A stretch of 64,000 bases of DNA from Lophius americanus (GCA_037951165.1 JBBDHG010000054.1:5222001-5286000); one strand, 5' to 3'. Numbered from the stretch's first letter, positions 24,376 through 35,584 are shown. Notes: generated by a model from the sequence alone, not told the origin. A program made the numbers and translations.

Positions 24376-25136
24376 TCTAAGACCTGCCATAACAACCTCG
24401 GCAAACTGCTACCTAGTCAATTAGATCTACCCAGCCTGCTCCCTGTTTTGTGTAAATATATCTCCTGTAGACACCCAACATGTTCAGTTATCTACCCAGA
24501 CACATTCATGGTGATTTCTTAATGCCACTGCATGTCACTATCAGCAAATGGAAAGCTAGGCTGATATCTCCTCCGACAGTGGACTGACTGATTATATGTT
24601 GAATAGGGAGACGCTGTTGATTTTCACATTTGTATGAAGGATTCCTATCTTTCTCTACATGCTTTGGCTACAACAGTGCACACGGATATTGTAATCACAC
24701 AGTATTATTTCATAAGCTACACCTGGGGATACCATTACTAATTTTCTTAAAGTGGTGTGAATGGAGTGCTGCTCTGCCATGTGCTCACTCATCCCTGAAC
24801 AATGTCAAAAAGGATACCTTAGAGGACAAACCGTGTCATGGAAAGAGAGGACATGTTGCTTTCAGAGGTACAGAGATGACCATAGCTCCTCTGAGGGAAA
24901 GCACGAGACAAATGAAAGAGCCATGTGTTTGACACAAATATCAAAAGCCCACTAAGCAGAGAGGTTTATACATAAGATAAACATGGCACCTTTTATAACA
25001 GAACTATTCGCTGCATGTTTGTTACAAGTGGCTCTGACTGGTGGTGAATCTAAAACTCAATAAAAAGAGAGCATGAGGTTGTGTCTCACAGTTTGTCTCA
25101 AACAGGAAAAATCCCTGTTTCGAAGAGGACAATATA

Positions 25137-25138
<2 letters not shown>
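24376..25138. other. Unassigned sequence
   Basis: Repeat-poor sequence. Overlapping short plus-strand frames at 24630-24932 and 24761-24955 share no domain. Nothing was recognised. Confidence 0.45.
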
Positions 25139-25169
<31 letters not shown>

Positions 25170-25170
25170 T
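25139..25170. repeat. (AAT)n microsatellite
   Basis: About ten uninterrupted TAA/AAT units followed by AT-rich sequence. No attached LINE or SINE body was recognised on either side. Confidence 0.93.
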
Positions 25171-25259
25171 AATGTATAAATCGTGTTTTTAAAATATGCT
25201 AGGACCAATGGTGGTGTAATTGTGCCCATAGCAAAGCATTTAACCTTTCAAACATGCAC

Positions 25260-25690
25260 AGTTAAATCCCACATCGGGTCTCGTTGAACAAAAAATTCAA
25301 TCTGAAAATATTTGATATACATTGTCTGATTTGTTTAGAACAAAATGACATAGGATGGTCAAATGGAATCGAAACCATGAACCAATTTAAGGCCCATTTA
25401 AGGATTCTAAATCTAGCTTGTGTGAATTCCATGCTGGATGCCTGTATACACTCACGAGGATCTGCCTCCCCACACCAACACTGACCCACCGCCAAACCAG
25501 TCATGCTGTGTGATGATACTGGCAGGTCCAGTAGGTTGGGCTCCAACGAGGTCCAAATGTGGAACCTGCCGATACTTGTGTCCTCTGGTGAATGTCAATT
25601 GAGCGGTGCTCTGCTGGATGTTGAGCCCTCATGTCACCCTCATCTGACGATTTGTCCCAGAGTCGCTGCTCCAGGTGGTTATATGGGATA
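25260..25690 (-). pseudogene. Tc1/mariner-like transposon relic, second family
   Basis: On the minus strand, GACATGAGGGCTCAACATCC, then CACAGCATGACTGGTTTGGC and GGTGGGTCAGTGTTGGTGTG (25464-25490, encoding GGSVLVWGG, the conserved motif before the second catalytic Asp of Tc1-like transposases), match a family abundant in teleosts. Past that motif the transposase is deleted. The 3' non-coding part follows (TTTGACCATCCTATGTCATTTTG and CCCGATGTGGG-type phrases), so several hundred bases including the last catalytic region are missing. Frames are broken, and terminal inverted repeats are not clear. The relic is non-functional. The family identity is from memory. Confidence 0.65.
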
Positions 25691-25694
25691 TACT

Positions 25695-26329
25695 TTATCA
25701 TGAAAAATATTTTAATTATGGCCAACATAATTCATATTTCTGACTAATGGGCTTCACCAGGTAGGAGTCGTGACCTTTTCACACTATTACAACACCTTAC
25801 ACAATCCTTCCAGACATTGGGTTGAAAATATTTGTACCACTTAGTTTATGTTACTTAATTTGACTGACCAGCTTTGAGCTTGACAGGAGGAAGATACGCT
25901 CTCCGCATACGGTCCACTGAGAATTCCAATTCAGAGGGATTCATTATTTATATAATCATTTTGAATAAATATTCTAAGATCACAGCTATGATTATTTGGC
26001 AAGAGGAAGGTCAAGCTGGTGACACAAAAAAGGAATACAGCGCTCCACCGAACAGAGTTCTGGTCAGGATGCATGTAAGTGTATCAAAGAGGGGCCCACA
26101 GAAGCAGGGTTAATCTGCTATGACTGTTGAAATTTTTATTAAATGCCAGTTGAATGAAGAATTATGATGGAACAAACCATGCAGTTTATCCAAACTCTCC
26201 TTTTTACCCGAGTAACAATGTGATTTAAAGATATTCTGTCTGCGTGTACAAACTGCAGAAAATCCCCCTCATCACAGCAAGGTTTATTCTTGACATATTG
26301 CTGAAAAGAGATGTAAAAAGAATAAATCA
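25695..26329. other. Unassigned AT-rich sequence
   Basis: Nothing recognised. The frame 25874-26113 has no domain. Confidence 0.45.
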
Positions 26330-26760
26330 GAGAACTGTTTCTTCTTCTCCCTTTAAGAGGAACCGCTGCTGCATCTTAAGAATAATATAATATTTACTTC
26401 AGAGATGCTTATTCTTCAAATCCCTGTATTTTAAGATCAAATTTTATGAGGTGCTCAATAATTTTAAAGCAACGAGGGGCAATTATGTTGCACGAATTTT
26501 GCTTTTTTGAATTAAAATCAGCTGCATGTGAGATGAGGTGCTCATCAAAGTCTCATCCATGAGCAAACCCACTGGCAAACATTGATATCTTCTCCCCATG
26601 GCCTCGCTCGAATTAGACCAACTCTGTCGGAAAAGGAATCTGTATGCCTCACGTAACCCTGTTGATTAATAATTTGAAATGGCAATTTGCATAAACACAG
26701 ATATGAATGATAAATAGAGAATATGAATCTTTTTATTTATAAAGGTTTCTGTCTGGGAAA
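26330..26760. other. Enhancer-like block
   Basis: Repeat-free, with CTGTTGATTAATAATTTG, GAAATGGCAATTTGCATAAAC (octamer-like ATTTGCATAA) near 26678-26698 and GAGATGAGGTGCTCATC. No reading frame. Candidate conserved non-coding element. Confidence 0.38.
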
Positions 26761-26836
26761 TTTGCCATCTTACATTCACCATTCTGTGTATTTTCATATA
26801 CTAACCTGAAGGTTGAAAGATTAACTTGTATGCAGT

Positions 26837-27572
26837 CTTCAGCCATAACAATGTCTAATATGTAGGTCCCCCTTTTTGACACCAAAGAGCTCTAGGATAT
26901 ACTTGTGTTCTGAAACTGTGTTTTCTCCATCAGAACCACCATTCTCAGCAGCTGGTGCTACAGTAGATTAGACAGTGTGAGATCAGATAATAAGGTCTCG
27001 CCTTTTCTCCTCATGTGTATTGGTGATCCTTGGGCGCCTATGACCCTGTCACCGGTTCACCAGTGGTCTGTCCTTAGACAACTTGGTACCAACCATTTCA
27101 AACTAGGAACACCCAATAATACCGACAGTCTTGGAGATGACCCAGTTGTGTAGTCATCACATTTTGGTTCGGGTCAAGTTACTAAGACTCTTAGAGTTAC
27201 CCATTTTTCCATCTCCAATGTGGTACAACTTAACAATAAGTCTACCCTTATAAAATTCTTATGAATGGTTTATGGTTTTGGTTATTAGTTATGTTTTAAC
27301 TAATAACCTAAACCAATAAAACATGTTTCAGCAATAAATACAGCCTCACTATTTGGCAGGCAACAGGTCACTGTCACCTTTTTTATTCAAGGAGTTATAG
27401 CAGCTTATTAATGATTTGAAGTGTTCATACCTTACTTAATAAACTATTCATACACCTTTTATAACGGTAGTCCTAGTATAAAGTGGTACCCAAAATGTTC
27501 ATTTTCATTCATTGACAGGTATTGTTGTTATTCTGACTTAACCTGGTTATTATGTTATAGATGATCAGTGTT
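26837..27572 (-). mobile_element. Tc1/mariner-like transposon relic, family A, copy 1
   Basis: Degraded Tc1-like element read on the minus strand. The left end CAGCCATAACAATGTCTAAT and the right end TTATAGATGATCAGTGT are decayed versions of the family's inverted termini (GATCAG.CATAACATT). The segment 26935-27215 corresponds to the N-terminal helix-turn-helix half of the transposase, for example GCGCCTATGACCCTGTCACC and ACCCATTTTTCC over the start codon. The C-terminal catalytic half is deleted. The stretch 27491-27572 is the 5' untranslated part (AAAATGTTCATT, TGACAGGT). A separate element interrupts it at 27222-27490. No intact frame remains. Confidence 0.72.
27222..27490. mobile_element. 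MITE-like element nested in the Tc1 relic
   Basis: The left terminus GGTACAACTTAAC and right terminus GTATAAAGTGGTACC are imperfect inverted repeats, similar to GGTAACACTTTA-type ends of common fish non-autonomous elements. Inside are ACCCTTATAAAATT, TTATGAATGGTTTATG, TTATTAATGATTTGAAGTG and TTCATACC phrases, plus a strong hairpin: GGTTATTAGTTA, loop TGTTT, TAACTAATAACC near 27281-27309. Flanking bases belong to the Tc1 element on both sides, so this inserted after it. It has no coding capacity. A target-site duplication is not evident. Confidence 0.6.
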
Positions 27573-27574
27573 AG

Positions 27575-27989
27575 TTCAATACAAATGAGAAATAAAGTTT
27601 ATTTTACCGGAAGGCTCTACACAATAATCATATTTCTATTGTTATTTAGAATACCAACCGGAAATTAAATCTGCCTGTTCATATTATAGAAAAATAAAAA
27701 CAAAGCAAAAGACATTGGTGAGAGAAACGATCTTCTGTGGATTATTGAAAGTTCAAACCAATGACATAAAAAGAGAAACCTACGAGTTCTAAACGTTATA
27801 ATTGTTATCCAACTGTAGGAAAACAAAACAAGTTCTCTCAAATAGAGACGCATGTGGATGCCTTGTTTCAGCTTTGTCCATATCAGTGTTTATCAAAATC
27901 TCAAAGTGTGAGTCAGAAACATCATCAAATGTCTGAAAATATAATAGGTGTAAAATGTCAGGGGAAATAGCCCGACATTACAGGAAGCA
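27575..27989. other. Unassigned AT-rich sequence
   Basis: Nothing recognised. Two minus-strand short frames (27665-27853, and the start of 27893-28111) have no domain. Confidence 0.45.
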
Positions 27990-28335
27990 ATGCCATTTCC
28001 ATAAATGTTTAATTGATTGTAATCCTTTGTGAGGAGACATTTGCACAATACACGGGCCTCACACGGAGCAGGATATTGAAATATTGAAGTAAAATAATAA
28101 TCTTGATCCATCTGTGGCTTAATTGACAGAAAATGGCTGATAATGGCCTTTTATTTAGCATGATTATCTAGCATATGTTCGAGGTGGTGGGGAAAAAGCC
28201 AATTGTAATTGGAAGTTGTCAGCAACCGGTCATCTGATGCGTGTGTATGTTATCATTCTTTCCCAGATATGATTAAGCACCTGAGAAAAAAACATGAATT
28301 GTTAACAGCAGAATACCTGCCATGGCTGGTCTGAT
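27990..28335. other. Strong candidate conserved non-coding element
   Basis: Repeat-free text dense in developmental-factor-like cores: TTTAATTGATTGTAATCC, GGCTTAATTGACAG, AAAATGGCTGATAATGGCC, CAATTGTAATTGG and AGATATGATTAAGCACC. No frame is open across it. This is one of the most enhancer-like segments in the window by appearance. Confidence 0.42.
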
Positions 28336-28364
28336 AGTTTTAATTGTTCACATATGGTCATTTA

Positions 28365-28480
28365 TTAATAACAATAAATAATACATTTAATTTATAACGC
28401 ACTTTACATTTGGATCAAATCTCAAAGTGCTACAAAGTAAAAGCAGATAAAAGCATCAATAAAAAATATATACATAATAT
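28365..28480 (-). repeat. LINE/SINE-type 3' tail fragment (reverse)
   Basis: TTTATAACGCACTTTACATT, then TTGGATCAAATCTCAAAGTG and CTACAAAGTAAAAGCAGATA, is the reverse complement of 43505-43585, where the same text precedes an (ATT)n tail. The form CACTTTGAGATTTG...AAAGTGC plus a trinucleotide tail is typical of fish non-LTR 3' ends. Only the tail survives. Confidence 0.7.
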
Positions 28481-28861
28481 TATAATATAATACATAATAT
28501 GTTCATTTATTACAGCATGTGTGACTGATTAAGAAATATTTCAGCAGCGCCTCTCCAGAGGGAGATTGGGAGAGGGACCTAGTCACTCTCCTCCTCAGCC
28601 AGCCAGCCGGCCACCTCCACAGAGACCCCTCAAGCCAGCTCCTGGTCAGGTTTGTAACCCTCTATCATTGCTTGAGCGGTTCTGATAACTGCAGCCATGA
28701 TGGGATTTGCAATTTCTGTACCTTTACTTACACAACATTGACCCAACTCCACGTCACGTCAGAGTAAGGTGGTCGCATGGTCATGTCTGAGTCCAGGGTA
28801 GAGACTGTCTCCACCGGTCCAATCTCACTCTTATGGGGTGAAAGGCTCAGCTCATGTAATT
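28481..28861. other. Unassigned sequence
   Basis: Includes a short GC-rich stretch, CAGCCAGCCAGCCGGCCACC, near 28600. Nothing was recognised. Confidence 0.4.
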
Positions 28862-29852
28862 TCTGAACAGCCATAACATTGTAACCATTACAAGCAAGAA
28901 AAAATAGGCGAGTCTGAGGACCTGATTGACAAGGGGCTAATTGTGATACTTGACAATTTGGTCAGAGCATCACCAAAACTGCATGCCACATTAGGTGGTC
29001 CTGCTCTGTATTGGTCGGTACCTACTAAATGTGGTCTAAGGAAAAATGACGAATGAACTGCCACAGGGTCATGGGCGCCCAAAGCTCAGTTGTGTGCGTC
29101 ATGCTAGTCTTTATTGTCTGATCTCTCAAAGAGTTAATGTTGCACAAATTGTTGAAAAGGTTCCTGTTGGTTGTGATTGTCATTCTGCTTAATTTATATG
29201 GGGCTGCAAACCCGTCAAGGTCGCCATGCTGAGTGCCCACAATGGACACATCAGCATTGGAACTGGACCATGGAGAAGCAGAAGAAGGTGTCCTGATCTG
29301 AGGAATCACGTTTTTTTTGACATCATGTGGATGGATGGCTGCGTGAGATTGGTGACATTGTGATGAAATGGTACCAAAAGGTAGAATGCAATCTGGTAGA
29401 AACTGTGGGATATTTTAGGTAAGGTTCTGCTGGGAAACATCGGGCCTTGCCCCTCATGTAAACGTTACTTTGACACGTACCACCTACCTAAAAGTTTTTG
29501 CAGACCCTTAATGGACAAGGGATTCCCTCATGTTCTCTTTCATCAGGATTACGGACCCTGTCATTCTGCAAAACAGATTCAGGATTGGTTTGAGGAACAC
29601 AGCAATGCCGCCTCCAAATTCTCCAGATCTCAATCCAATTGAACATCTGGAGGTTCTATGGAGGTCCCAACTGAAAACGTAATGGACTTAAAAGATCTGC
29701 TGTTAATGTTTTGTTTCCAGATACCGCAGCACACCTTCGGAGGTCTTCTGGAATTCATTCAATGACAGATCAGAGCTGTTTTGCTTGCAAACAGGGCACC
29801 ATCACAATGTTATGCAACTGATTACAATGTTATTGCCGATCAGTTCAGTGTA
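28862..29852 (+). mobile_element. Tc1/mariner-like transposon relic, family A, copy 2
   Basis: Nearly end-to-end but degraded Tc1-like element of about 0.99 kb. Left terminus CAGCCATAACATTGTAACC; right terminus ACAATGTTATTGCCGATCAG then TTCAGTGTA. The decayed transposase reads in order: an N-terminal DNA-binding part (28900-29090, with CTGATTGACAAGGGGC and GGGTCATGGGCGCCC), a middle part with CCTGATCTGAGGAATCACG, TTTGACACGTACCACC, QDYGPCH at about 29544 (conserved catalytic Asp region) and DLNPIEHL at 29626-29649 (last acidic catalytic residue). Several frameshifts and stops make it inactive. The family is very common in teleosts. It moved by cut-and-paste into TA sites; the duplicated TA is not clear here. 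Confidence 0.85.
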
Positions 29853-31335
29853 ATAAAAGAAGAATTTTATTCCACCAAACATATGTCAATCCTAGAAATC
29901 TAAAAAAAAATGTAGTGTTTTAGGCTCTTTGATGTGTAAAAATGTCGATCATAACATCATAATATTCATACTTGTATTACAAATGTGTGACTATTGTGAG
30001 CTTATCAGTTAATGCAACATGATCTTTAACGCGTCTTTATATAGTGGCTGCCTGGTTGTTGACTGCTTTTGTCACAGCAGACACTCACATAAGATGCTCT
30101 GCTCACAAGCACATGTATTATCAAACCAAAAAGCTGCTGGAGGTGTCATGTAAATACCTAACCACCGTTAAAGTAATAGCCTATAAAGTGATCTTTAAGT
30201 GGAGTTTTAAGCACCCCCATAATGGCTTTGGCTGCCTTTTAGCAGACCATGTGACTCCCCCAGAGTAGTGATTATGAGTCACGGATGAAGAGTTCTTGTG
30301 CGTAGGTCAACCTGTAAGCGTCACTTTCACCTGCCAATCCTTACTTTCCTTGATACGCGGAGAGCCTTGTTCTTTTTTCTGTTAACCACCGTACAGCAGG
30401 TGGTATCTGGTAAATTATGGACAAAAAAACACTCTGGCAAAACTTGGGTATAGCCTAGTGGAATTCCTACTGTAGAGAAACTTGAGAGACAGAGGGAAAA
30501 TAAATTAAATAGAGGTCTCTTTTCACATATTCTGACACAGTAAGTGTTACTCTTTGTTATTTAGAAAGAATTTTCAAGAAAAATCCCACGTCTACTTGAG
30601 ACTTCCCGCCCTTGCATTACACACAGACACTGATGCATGGTCCTTCTTGAGTTTTGTATTAGGTGAGAGGTCCGGGGGTGATTTTCAGGAAGTGTTCTTA
30701 ATTTCACAGGGTTAAGGAAAAGCAGATTCACAGGGAATACTGATCACTTAGCACAAGCCTACGTTTGCCCTGAAGTGGGCAAGCTTTCTCCTGATTTGTT
30801 AACCACATCCTTGGAGCCGCTGAAGCGTTGAGACTGCCACGGTGAATGTATAATCCAAGAAGGAGAGTTTGCTGTCATAGATCAGTGAAATAGGGATTCA
30901 GCTTCAACCGTTTGTTTATGGGCGTTCTCCTCACAGTTTGTACATACGAAGGCGTTCTGCCTGTGAGAGACGCCCCTGCTGAAAGGTCTGTATCAACTGC
31001 CTAGAATATGGTTAATCGGAGAAAAATCACTTCAGTATGATAGACAGATGGATTTAAGAGATATTTCTTTTTTTCATCAAACTAAACCATCAATACTAGA
31101 AAGGAAAACAACCTAAAATGTCAAGGCAACTTAGATTTATGAGTTTTAGGTCAAATCATCGCCTACATTTTAAAGATAATCATAGTTTGTCAACTCATTA
31201 TCTTTTCTTTATCATTCATATTAAAAACAACCTAGAGTTTACAACCTAAGTCATGCCATGTCATCATTCATTGGTCAAATGATTTACTGTATCTTCCACA
31301 TGCATAAAAACCTCAACTTCTGGTCCATGCGGATA
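29853..31335. other. Unassigned, partly enhancer-like sequence
   Basis: 30040-30270 contains an open 74-codon frame without a domain inside repeat-poor DNA. 30600-31010 is also repeat-poor. Nothing firm was recognised. Confidence 0.35.
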
Positions 31336-31339
31336 CAGA

Positions 31340-31500
31340 GCCTTTATGTTGTGCTCAAATACTTAAAGTGCTTTACAGCACCAGCACCCACTCCCACATT
31401 CGTGGGTCACCAATGAAGCCGTCATCAGCAGCCGGGTATCAAACCAACAACTTCCAATAAGTAGTGCATCGCTCTTACTCTTGAGCCACAGCCAGCCCGA
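31340..31500. repeat. Teleost interspersed repeat fragment (CGCTTTACAG type)
   Basis: AAAGTGCTTTACAGCACCAG then CACCCACTCCCACATTCGTG, GCAGCCGGGTATCAAACC, AACAACTTCC, GCATCGCTCTTACTC and TTGAGCCACAGCC follow the order of a repeat familiar in fish (crossing 'GCTTTACA...CACATTCACAC...GGGATCGAACC...CCTGAGCCACAGCC'). It is degraded and lacks clear ends. Family recognised from memory. Confidence 0.6.
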
Positions 31501-31989
31501 AAACTACAAACATGGTAGCTAATTACCTTTTTCTTTTTTTTTTAAATGACATAGAAAACCAGTTTGATCTATTTCAAACGTGTTTATAAACTGAACAAGT
31601 GCGCCGGTGTAGCAGCAAAAAATTAATAATTTCATTAAAAATAATTTGCTACAGCAACATAGTAACATGTGACTTTGAATCCTTTTAAAGCAATGTGAAC
31701 ATTAAGAGGTAGATTTCTCAAACTGTTGTTTAAAGACAGTCATCCTGTTTTAAGTTCCATAAGCTGATGAAATATCGAACATGATCAACAGGAATCAAAA
31801 TCCACAAATGTTCCATTCGGAAACAGCAAACTGTTAGAACACCAGCTAAAGGTTTCCTGTCCACCAGTGATCAAACAGGGGATGTTCTGACATGCTTTGC
31901 TTTCTTTTTGAATTGATTTTATGATATTATTGATAACTTTTGAGTCCCAATTGGGTCCAGATTCCAATGTCATCTCTGATCTCCTGGCA
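31501..31989. other. Unassigned AT-rich sequence
   Basis: Nothing recognised. Confidence 0.45.
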
Positions 31990-32400
31990 CCTTACTTGCC
32001 AGTCGTGAACTGAGGTCCTGAGCAAAGGATCTGTTAAGGGTTACCGGGCCCTCTCGGTCCGCAACCTGTAGAACTATCTCCCTGAGGAGATCAAACTGGA
32101 GAGATCCATAACCTCTTAAAAATCTCTTTTAAAAACATATTTACAGTATATATGTGTGCTTTTTAGGGTTTGGGATATTTCTCCCCTTAAGACTTTTTAC
32201 GCATTCACTGTCTTTTTTATCTTTTTTCATTGCCTTATTAAATTTAGCAGTTTGTCATTTTATTTATTTTTTTGTCCTGGAAAGCACTTTGTAGATTTCT
32301 GCTATATGCTGCCTATCTCTCTTTTTTTTTTATCATTATTATTTGTGCAAAAGACTTGAGCTCTACTGGGGGGCAACTTCACACAAGAAAATCGATAAAG
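31990..32400 (+). pseudogene. L2-like LINE 3' fragment with ORF C-terminus relic
   Basis: From about 32059 the plus strand encodes RNL*NYLPEEIKLERSITS*K followed by SLLKTYL. This matches the usual C-terminal end of L2-type reverse transcriptase ORFs (W.SLP..I......SFKS.LKTYLF), with Trp and Phe replaced by stops. A T-rich 3' untranslated region follows with GAAAGCACTTTGTAG, equivalent to the GAAGCACTTTGTAA 3' motif of these elements. The rest of the ORF is absent. Confidence 0.6.
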
Positions 32401-32429
32401 AATGTTGGAGCAACTAACAACTGCTAATC

Positions 32430-32595
32430 CTTTTCATGGGACTGGATTCTATCCTAGCTTGCAGTGAGTGACACATTTACAGACAAACAACATTTCCAGT
32501 CACATATTACTATTTGTAAAAAAAAAAAGACCCAGTACAAACCCAGAACCTTTCATGCTGAGAGGCGACACCGCTCAAATATGATGCCCTAAAAC
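32430..32595 (+). repeat. Teleost interspersed repeat fragment (GGCTGGAGCCTATCCCAGC type)
   Basis: TGGATTCTATCCTAGCTTGC, AGTGAGTGACACATTTACAG, ACAAACAACATTTCCAGTC, ACAAACCCAGAACC and CTGAGAGGCGACACCGCTC follow, in order, a well-known teleost repeat with an internal deletion. Fragments of the same family lie at 40862-41030 and, reversed, at 35930-36035. Confidence 0.65.
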
Positions 32596-32639
32596 TGGAA
32601 TCCACACATTATTTGCCTAAACTAAAAGGAATTGCTCAT

Positions 32640-33135
32640 GTATCAGTAATAATCCAATAATCACGCCTCCCCTAAGCTTTTAATTTGATTAAGTGTCTAA
32701 AAATTGAGGGCAGAGAGCCTCTTGGAGGATAACATCACCGACAGCATCTCCTAATTAGCGCAGTGAATTTACATATGGATTGTAGTTTAATGTTTAACCA
32801 GTCTTTAATCCACCCGGCTCTGTGATGTAGTCGGAAATATATCCGTGTCTGTCAGATGATGTGTGATCATTACAAATACGCTCAGGCTGTATGGATGAAA
32901 TGCTAACAATTACAGGAGGTTTCAAACAGTTGGATCTGTGATGTGTTTAAGTCAGTCACAGGAATTCAGTGGAGTGCTGCTTTTAAGGGTTTATCCACTC
33001 AGTCATTATCTCTTTTATTATTATTTTACAGCACAGAGGCTTCCACATTGAAATTGATTGTTGTCTGCCTTGAGCTGTGCTGAAGAATTATAGGTTTCAG
33101 TTGTTGTGTGGTTAATTTTGACAATGATTAAGATC
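32640..33135. other. Strong candidate conserved non-coding element
   Basis: Repeat-free with CTCCTAATTAGCGCAGTG, GCTTTTAATTTGATTAAGTG, TCTTTAATCCACCCGGC and GTGTGATCATTACAAATACG. Dense TAAT/ATTA cores suggest homeodomain binding. No coding frame exists. Confidence 0.42.
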
Positions 33136-33599
33136 CTGCCTGTCTTATTTGTCCATTAAAACTTGAGGATCTATTGACTTTTGTTATATCTGACAATGCT
33201 GCTACAATATTTATAGGAAAATTCGACAACTCACAATGCGCTGTTCAAGTTACAGACATTCTAGGACCTTAGACATCAACCAATCAATATCTTGGGATTA
33301 ACCTCACACCTCATAAATTACGAGGAGTTATATGAGGTAATAAAGAGATTTTTCATTTGTCTATGTTGCCCACCAAGTTTTTTTCTTTTTTCCTTTCCTC
33401 TAATCCTCAACTCCCTCATTGTTTGTTTTTCCTAAGCTTTATTTTATTCCATTTTTAATGAGCTGAACCAAACCATTTTCCGTCTTCATAGGCAGTTTCA
33501 CTGTTTCGGCTCAGAATAAATGGCGACTTTATTTCCATGAAATTCTCAAATGACATAGATTTTACTTTTGCATAAAAGCATGAAGAATGTGCCTTATAT

Positions 33600-34560
33600 C
33601 TGTGGCATTAATCTCCTAAGTGGACATTTGCATGGGTGCGAGGGGAGGGGTGGAGGTAGAGAACCACTAGCCTCCTGGGGTGACAGCAGTGCAGGGGGAT
33701 GACATGTGACAGCTGTGACAGTACTGAAGGGGGGTGAGCAGGCAACTTGCTGCGCCCCCTGATCCAATTACGCCACGCGGCCCCCTGTCAGACCCAGCAG
33801 CTTGACTCCAGCCACTCTGAGGACAGTATTGATCTCTTGTCAGGGGAACCAGTTGCCCTCCCTTAGAATCTAGCACTGTTGAACACTGCCATCGCACCCA
33901 CCATCGGAGCTGCTACCACTCTCCTGCCTACCTCTTAAATGACTGGCAACATCAGGTTATGGTATTCAGGTAAGGAGAGAGAGTAGCTCAATGGGCCGGT
34001 GTGCTAAATACTCCCAGAGAATGGAGTAGGAGAGTGCGTAACATCCTGGGACTGGCGGCCTGTCTCTCCAGCTAAGAGCCCAGCGCTATACTTACAGTGC
34101 TTCACTAATGGTCTTGAGAGGATGCTGCTTCTTCTGGCTTGTATGAAAGTGTTTGATTTGAGATGATGAAAAGGCCATTGCAATTAGCAGGCCCCGGTTT
34201 GTTTTGCTGGAGCTGGGATGGTTGAGACAGTGGCAGCTGCCAATAACTTCAGCTTAAAAAGAACAGACAATTAGGCCGGGGCCCGTTAGCACCTCTAGTC
34301 CCACACCTCCAGACCTTTGCAACGGCCCTACCTCTGAGCACCTGCAGGTCAATAGGCAATGATATTGTGCGGAGCAACAATTTATCGCAGAGGTTAATCA
34401 AACCATCTAGCTTATTATTCTTGCCGCAAAGGCCGAGAGCAGGAGACAAGGAGAGGGAGGGTTTAGCCACATTTTTTTGCATCATCAGGACAGAGAGATG
34501 ATCACGGGATGTTCTCAGTTCTAAATAAATATGTACATCAACCATCACAGTTTTAAACCT
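33600..34560. other. GC-elevated enhancer-like block
   Basis: About 1 kb of repeat-free, GC-richer sequence including TGATCCAATTACGCCACGCG, CCATTGCAATTAGCAGGC, GAACAGACAATTAGGCC and CAATTTATCGCAGAGG. Short minus frames 33667-33897 and 34249-34548 show no domain. It might overlap an untranslated exon, but regulatory DNA is the simpler reading. Confidence 0.4.
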
Positions 34561-35584
34561 AAAATATAGATTTTACTCTCTTTCTTACAAGTCCTACTGA
34601 CAGAACTCACTGTCTAACCTGAATTGCAGAAAGCTCCATTATGTTCAAAAACAGCAAAGAGGAATGATTACCAGTGCTGTCGGTGATGAAGTAGTAAACT
34701 CCTACTCCTTCTGGGACTTTTACATTTAATGCTCTGATACATATTCAGGCTTACATTGAGAAATTGATTTCAAGACCTTTTTTGTAAACTACTCTTTGTA
34801 GTCTTTGAGAATTTTCTTTAATTAGTTTTTCATTTGTGTTTAGATTGTCTTAAACATGAAGTGATACTGATGAAATGCTGGACTGCTTATGATTATGACG
34901 AGTATCCTTTAATGCTTAGAATTAATAGTATACAGTATGATTAATATGACTTTGATGTTTTTGCCCTTTTAATTGTCAATGTTATAGTTATGCAGTGATA
35001 CGTGGGTTATGAACCTTCAACATTATTTACTTATATAAGGACTACACTCCTCTCCATACAGTTAACACTCCCTTCACACCCTAAGGCACACGCATAGACC
35101 AAACCTTTTGGTGTTTCTCCTCTTTTTAGATTTTAGTGATTTACTTTTTACAAATACATGGCCTGATTAAGACGTTTTACTCAGTCCTTGACTCAATGCT
35201 GGTGTGCCTGAAGTGAAGCCAATAAGTGTCTACTCCATTATGTAATGTGCCGATGGATGTTTTTATAGACCAACCCACTTGGAAATGACCACTGCTCTGA
35301 CCTCTAACCTTGAAAAAGGAAATGAGTGAGTATGATTTTTTTCATCACGTTTTGGATTAATGCAGGAAATCAGATATGTGGAAAACCAAGTTTATGTAAT
35401 ATTAAACTATAGCATAAGCTATATTAAACTATAAACCAGTGTTGCTTGACATAAACATCACAACCATTGAGCATCCTTCCATGTCATATTAGAAACATTT
35501 AACTTTAACTGATCAATCTAGAAGTTATGGTCTTTGAATGGTTTATAAGAGTATTAGTGTAAACTGAAATAAGGCTATAACAAT
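34561..35584. other. AT-rich DNA with no recognisable feature
   Basis: Nothing recognised. Confidence 0.5.
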
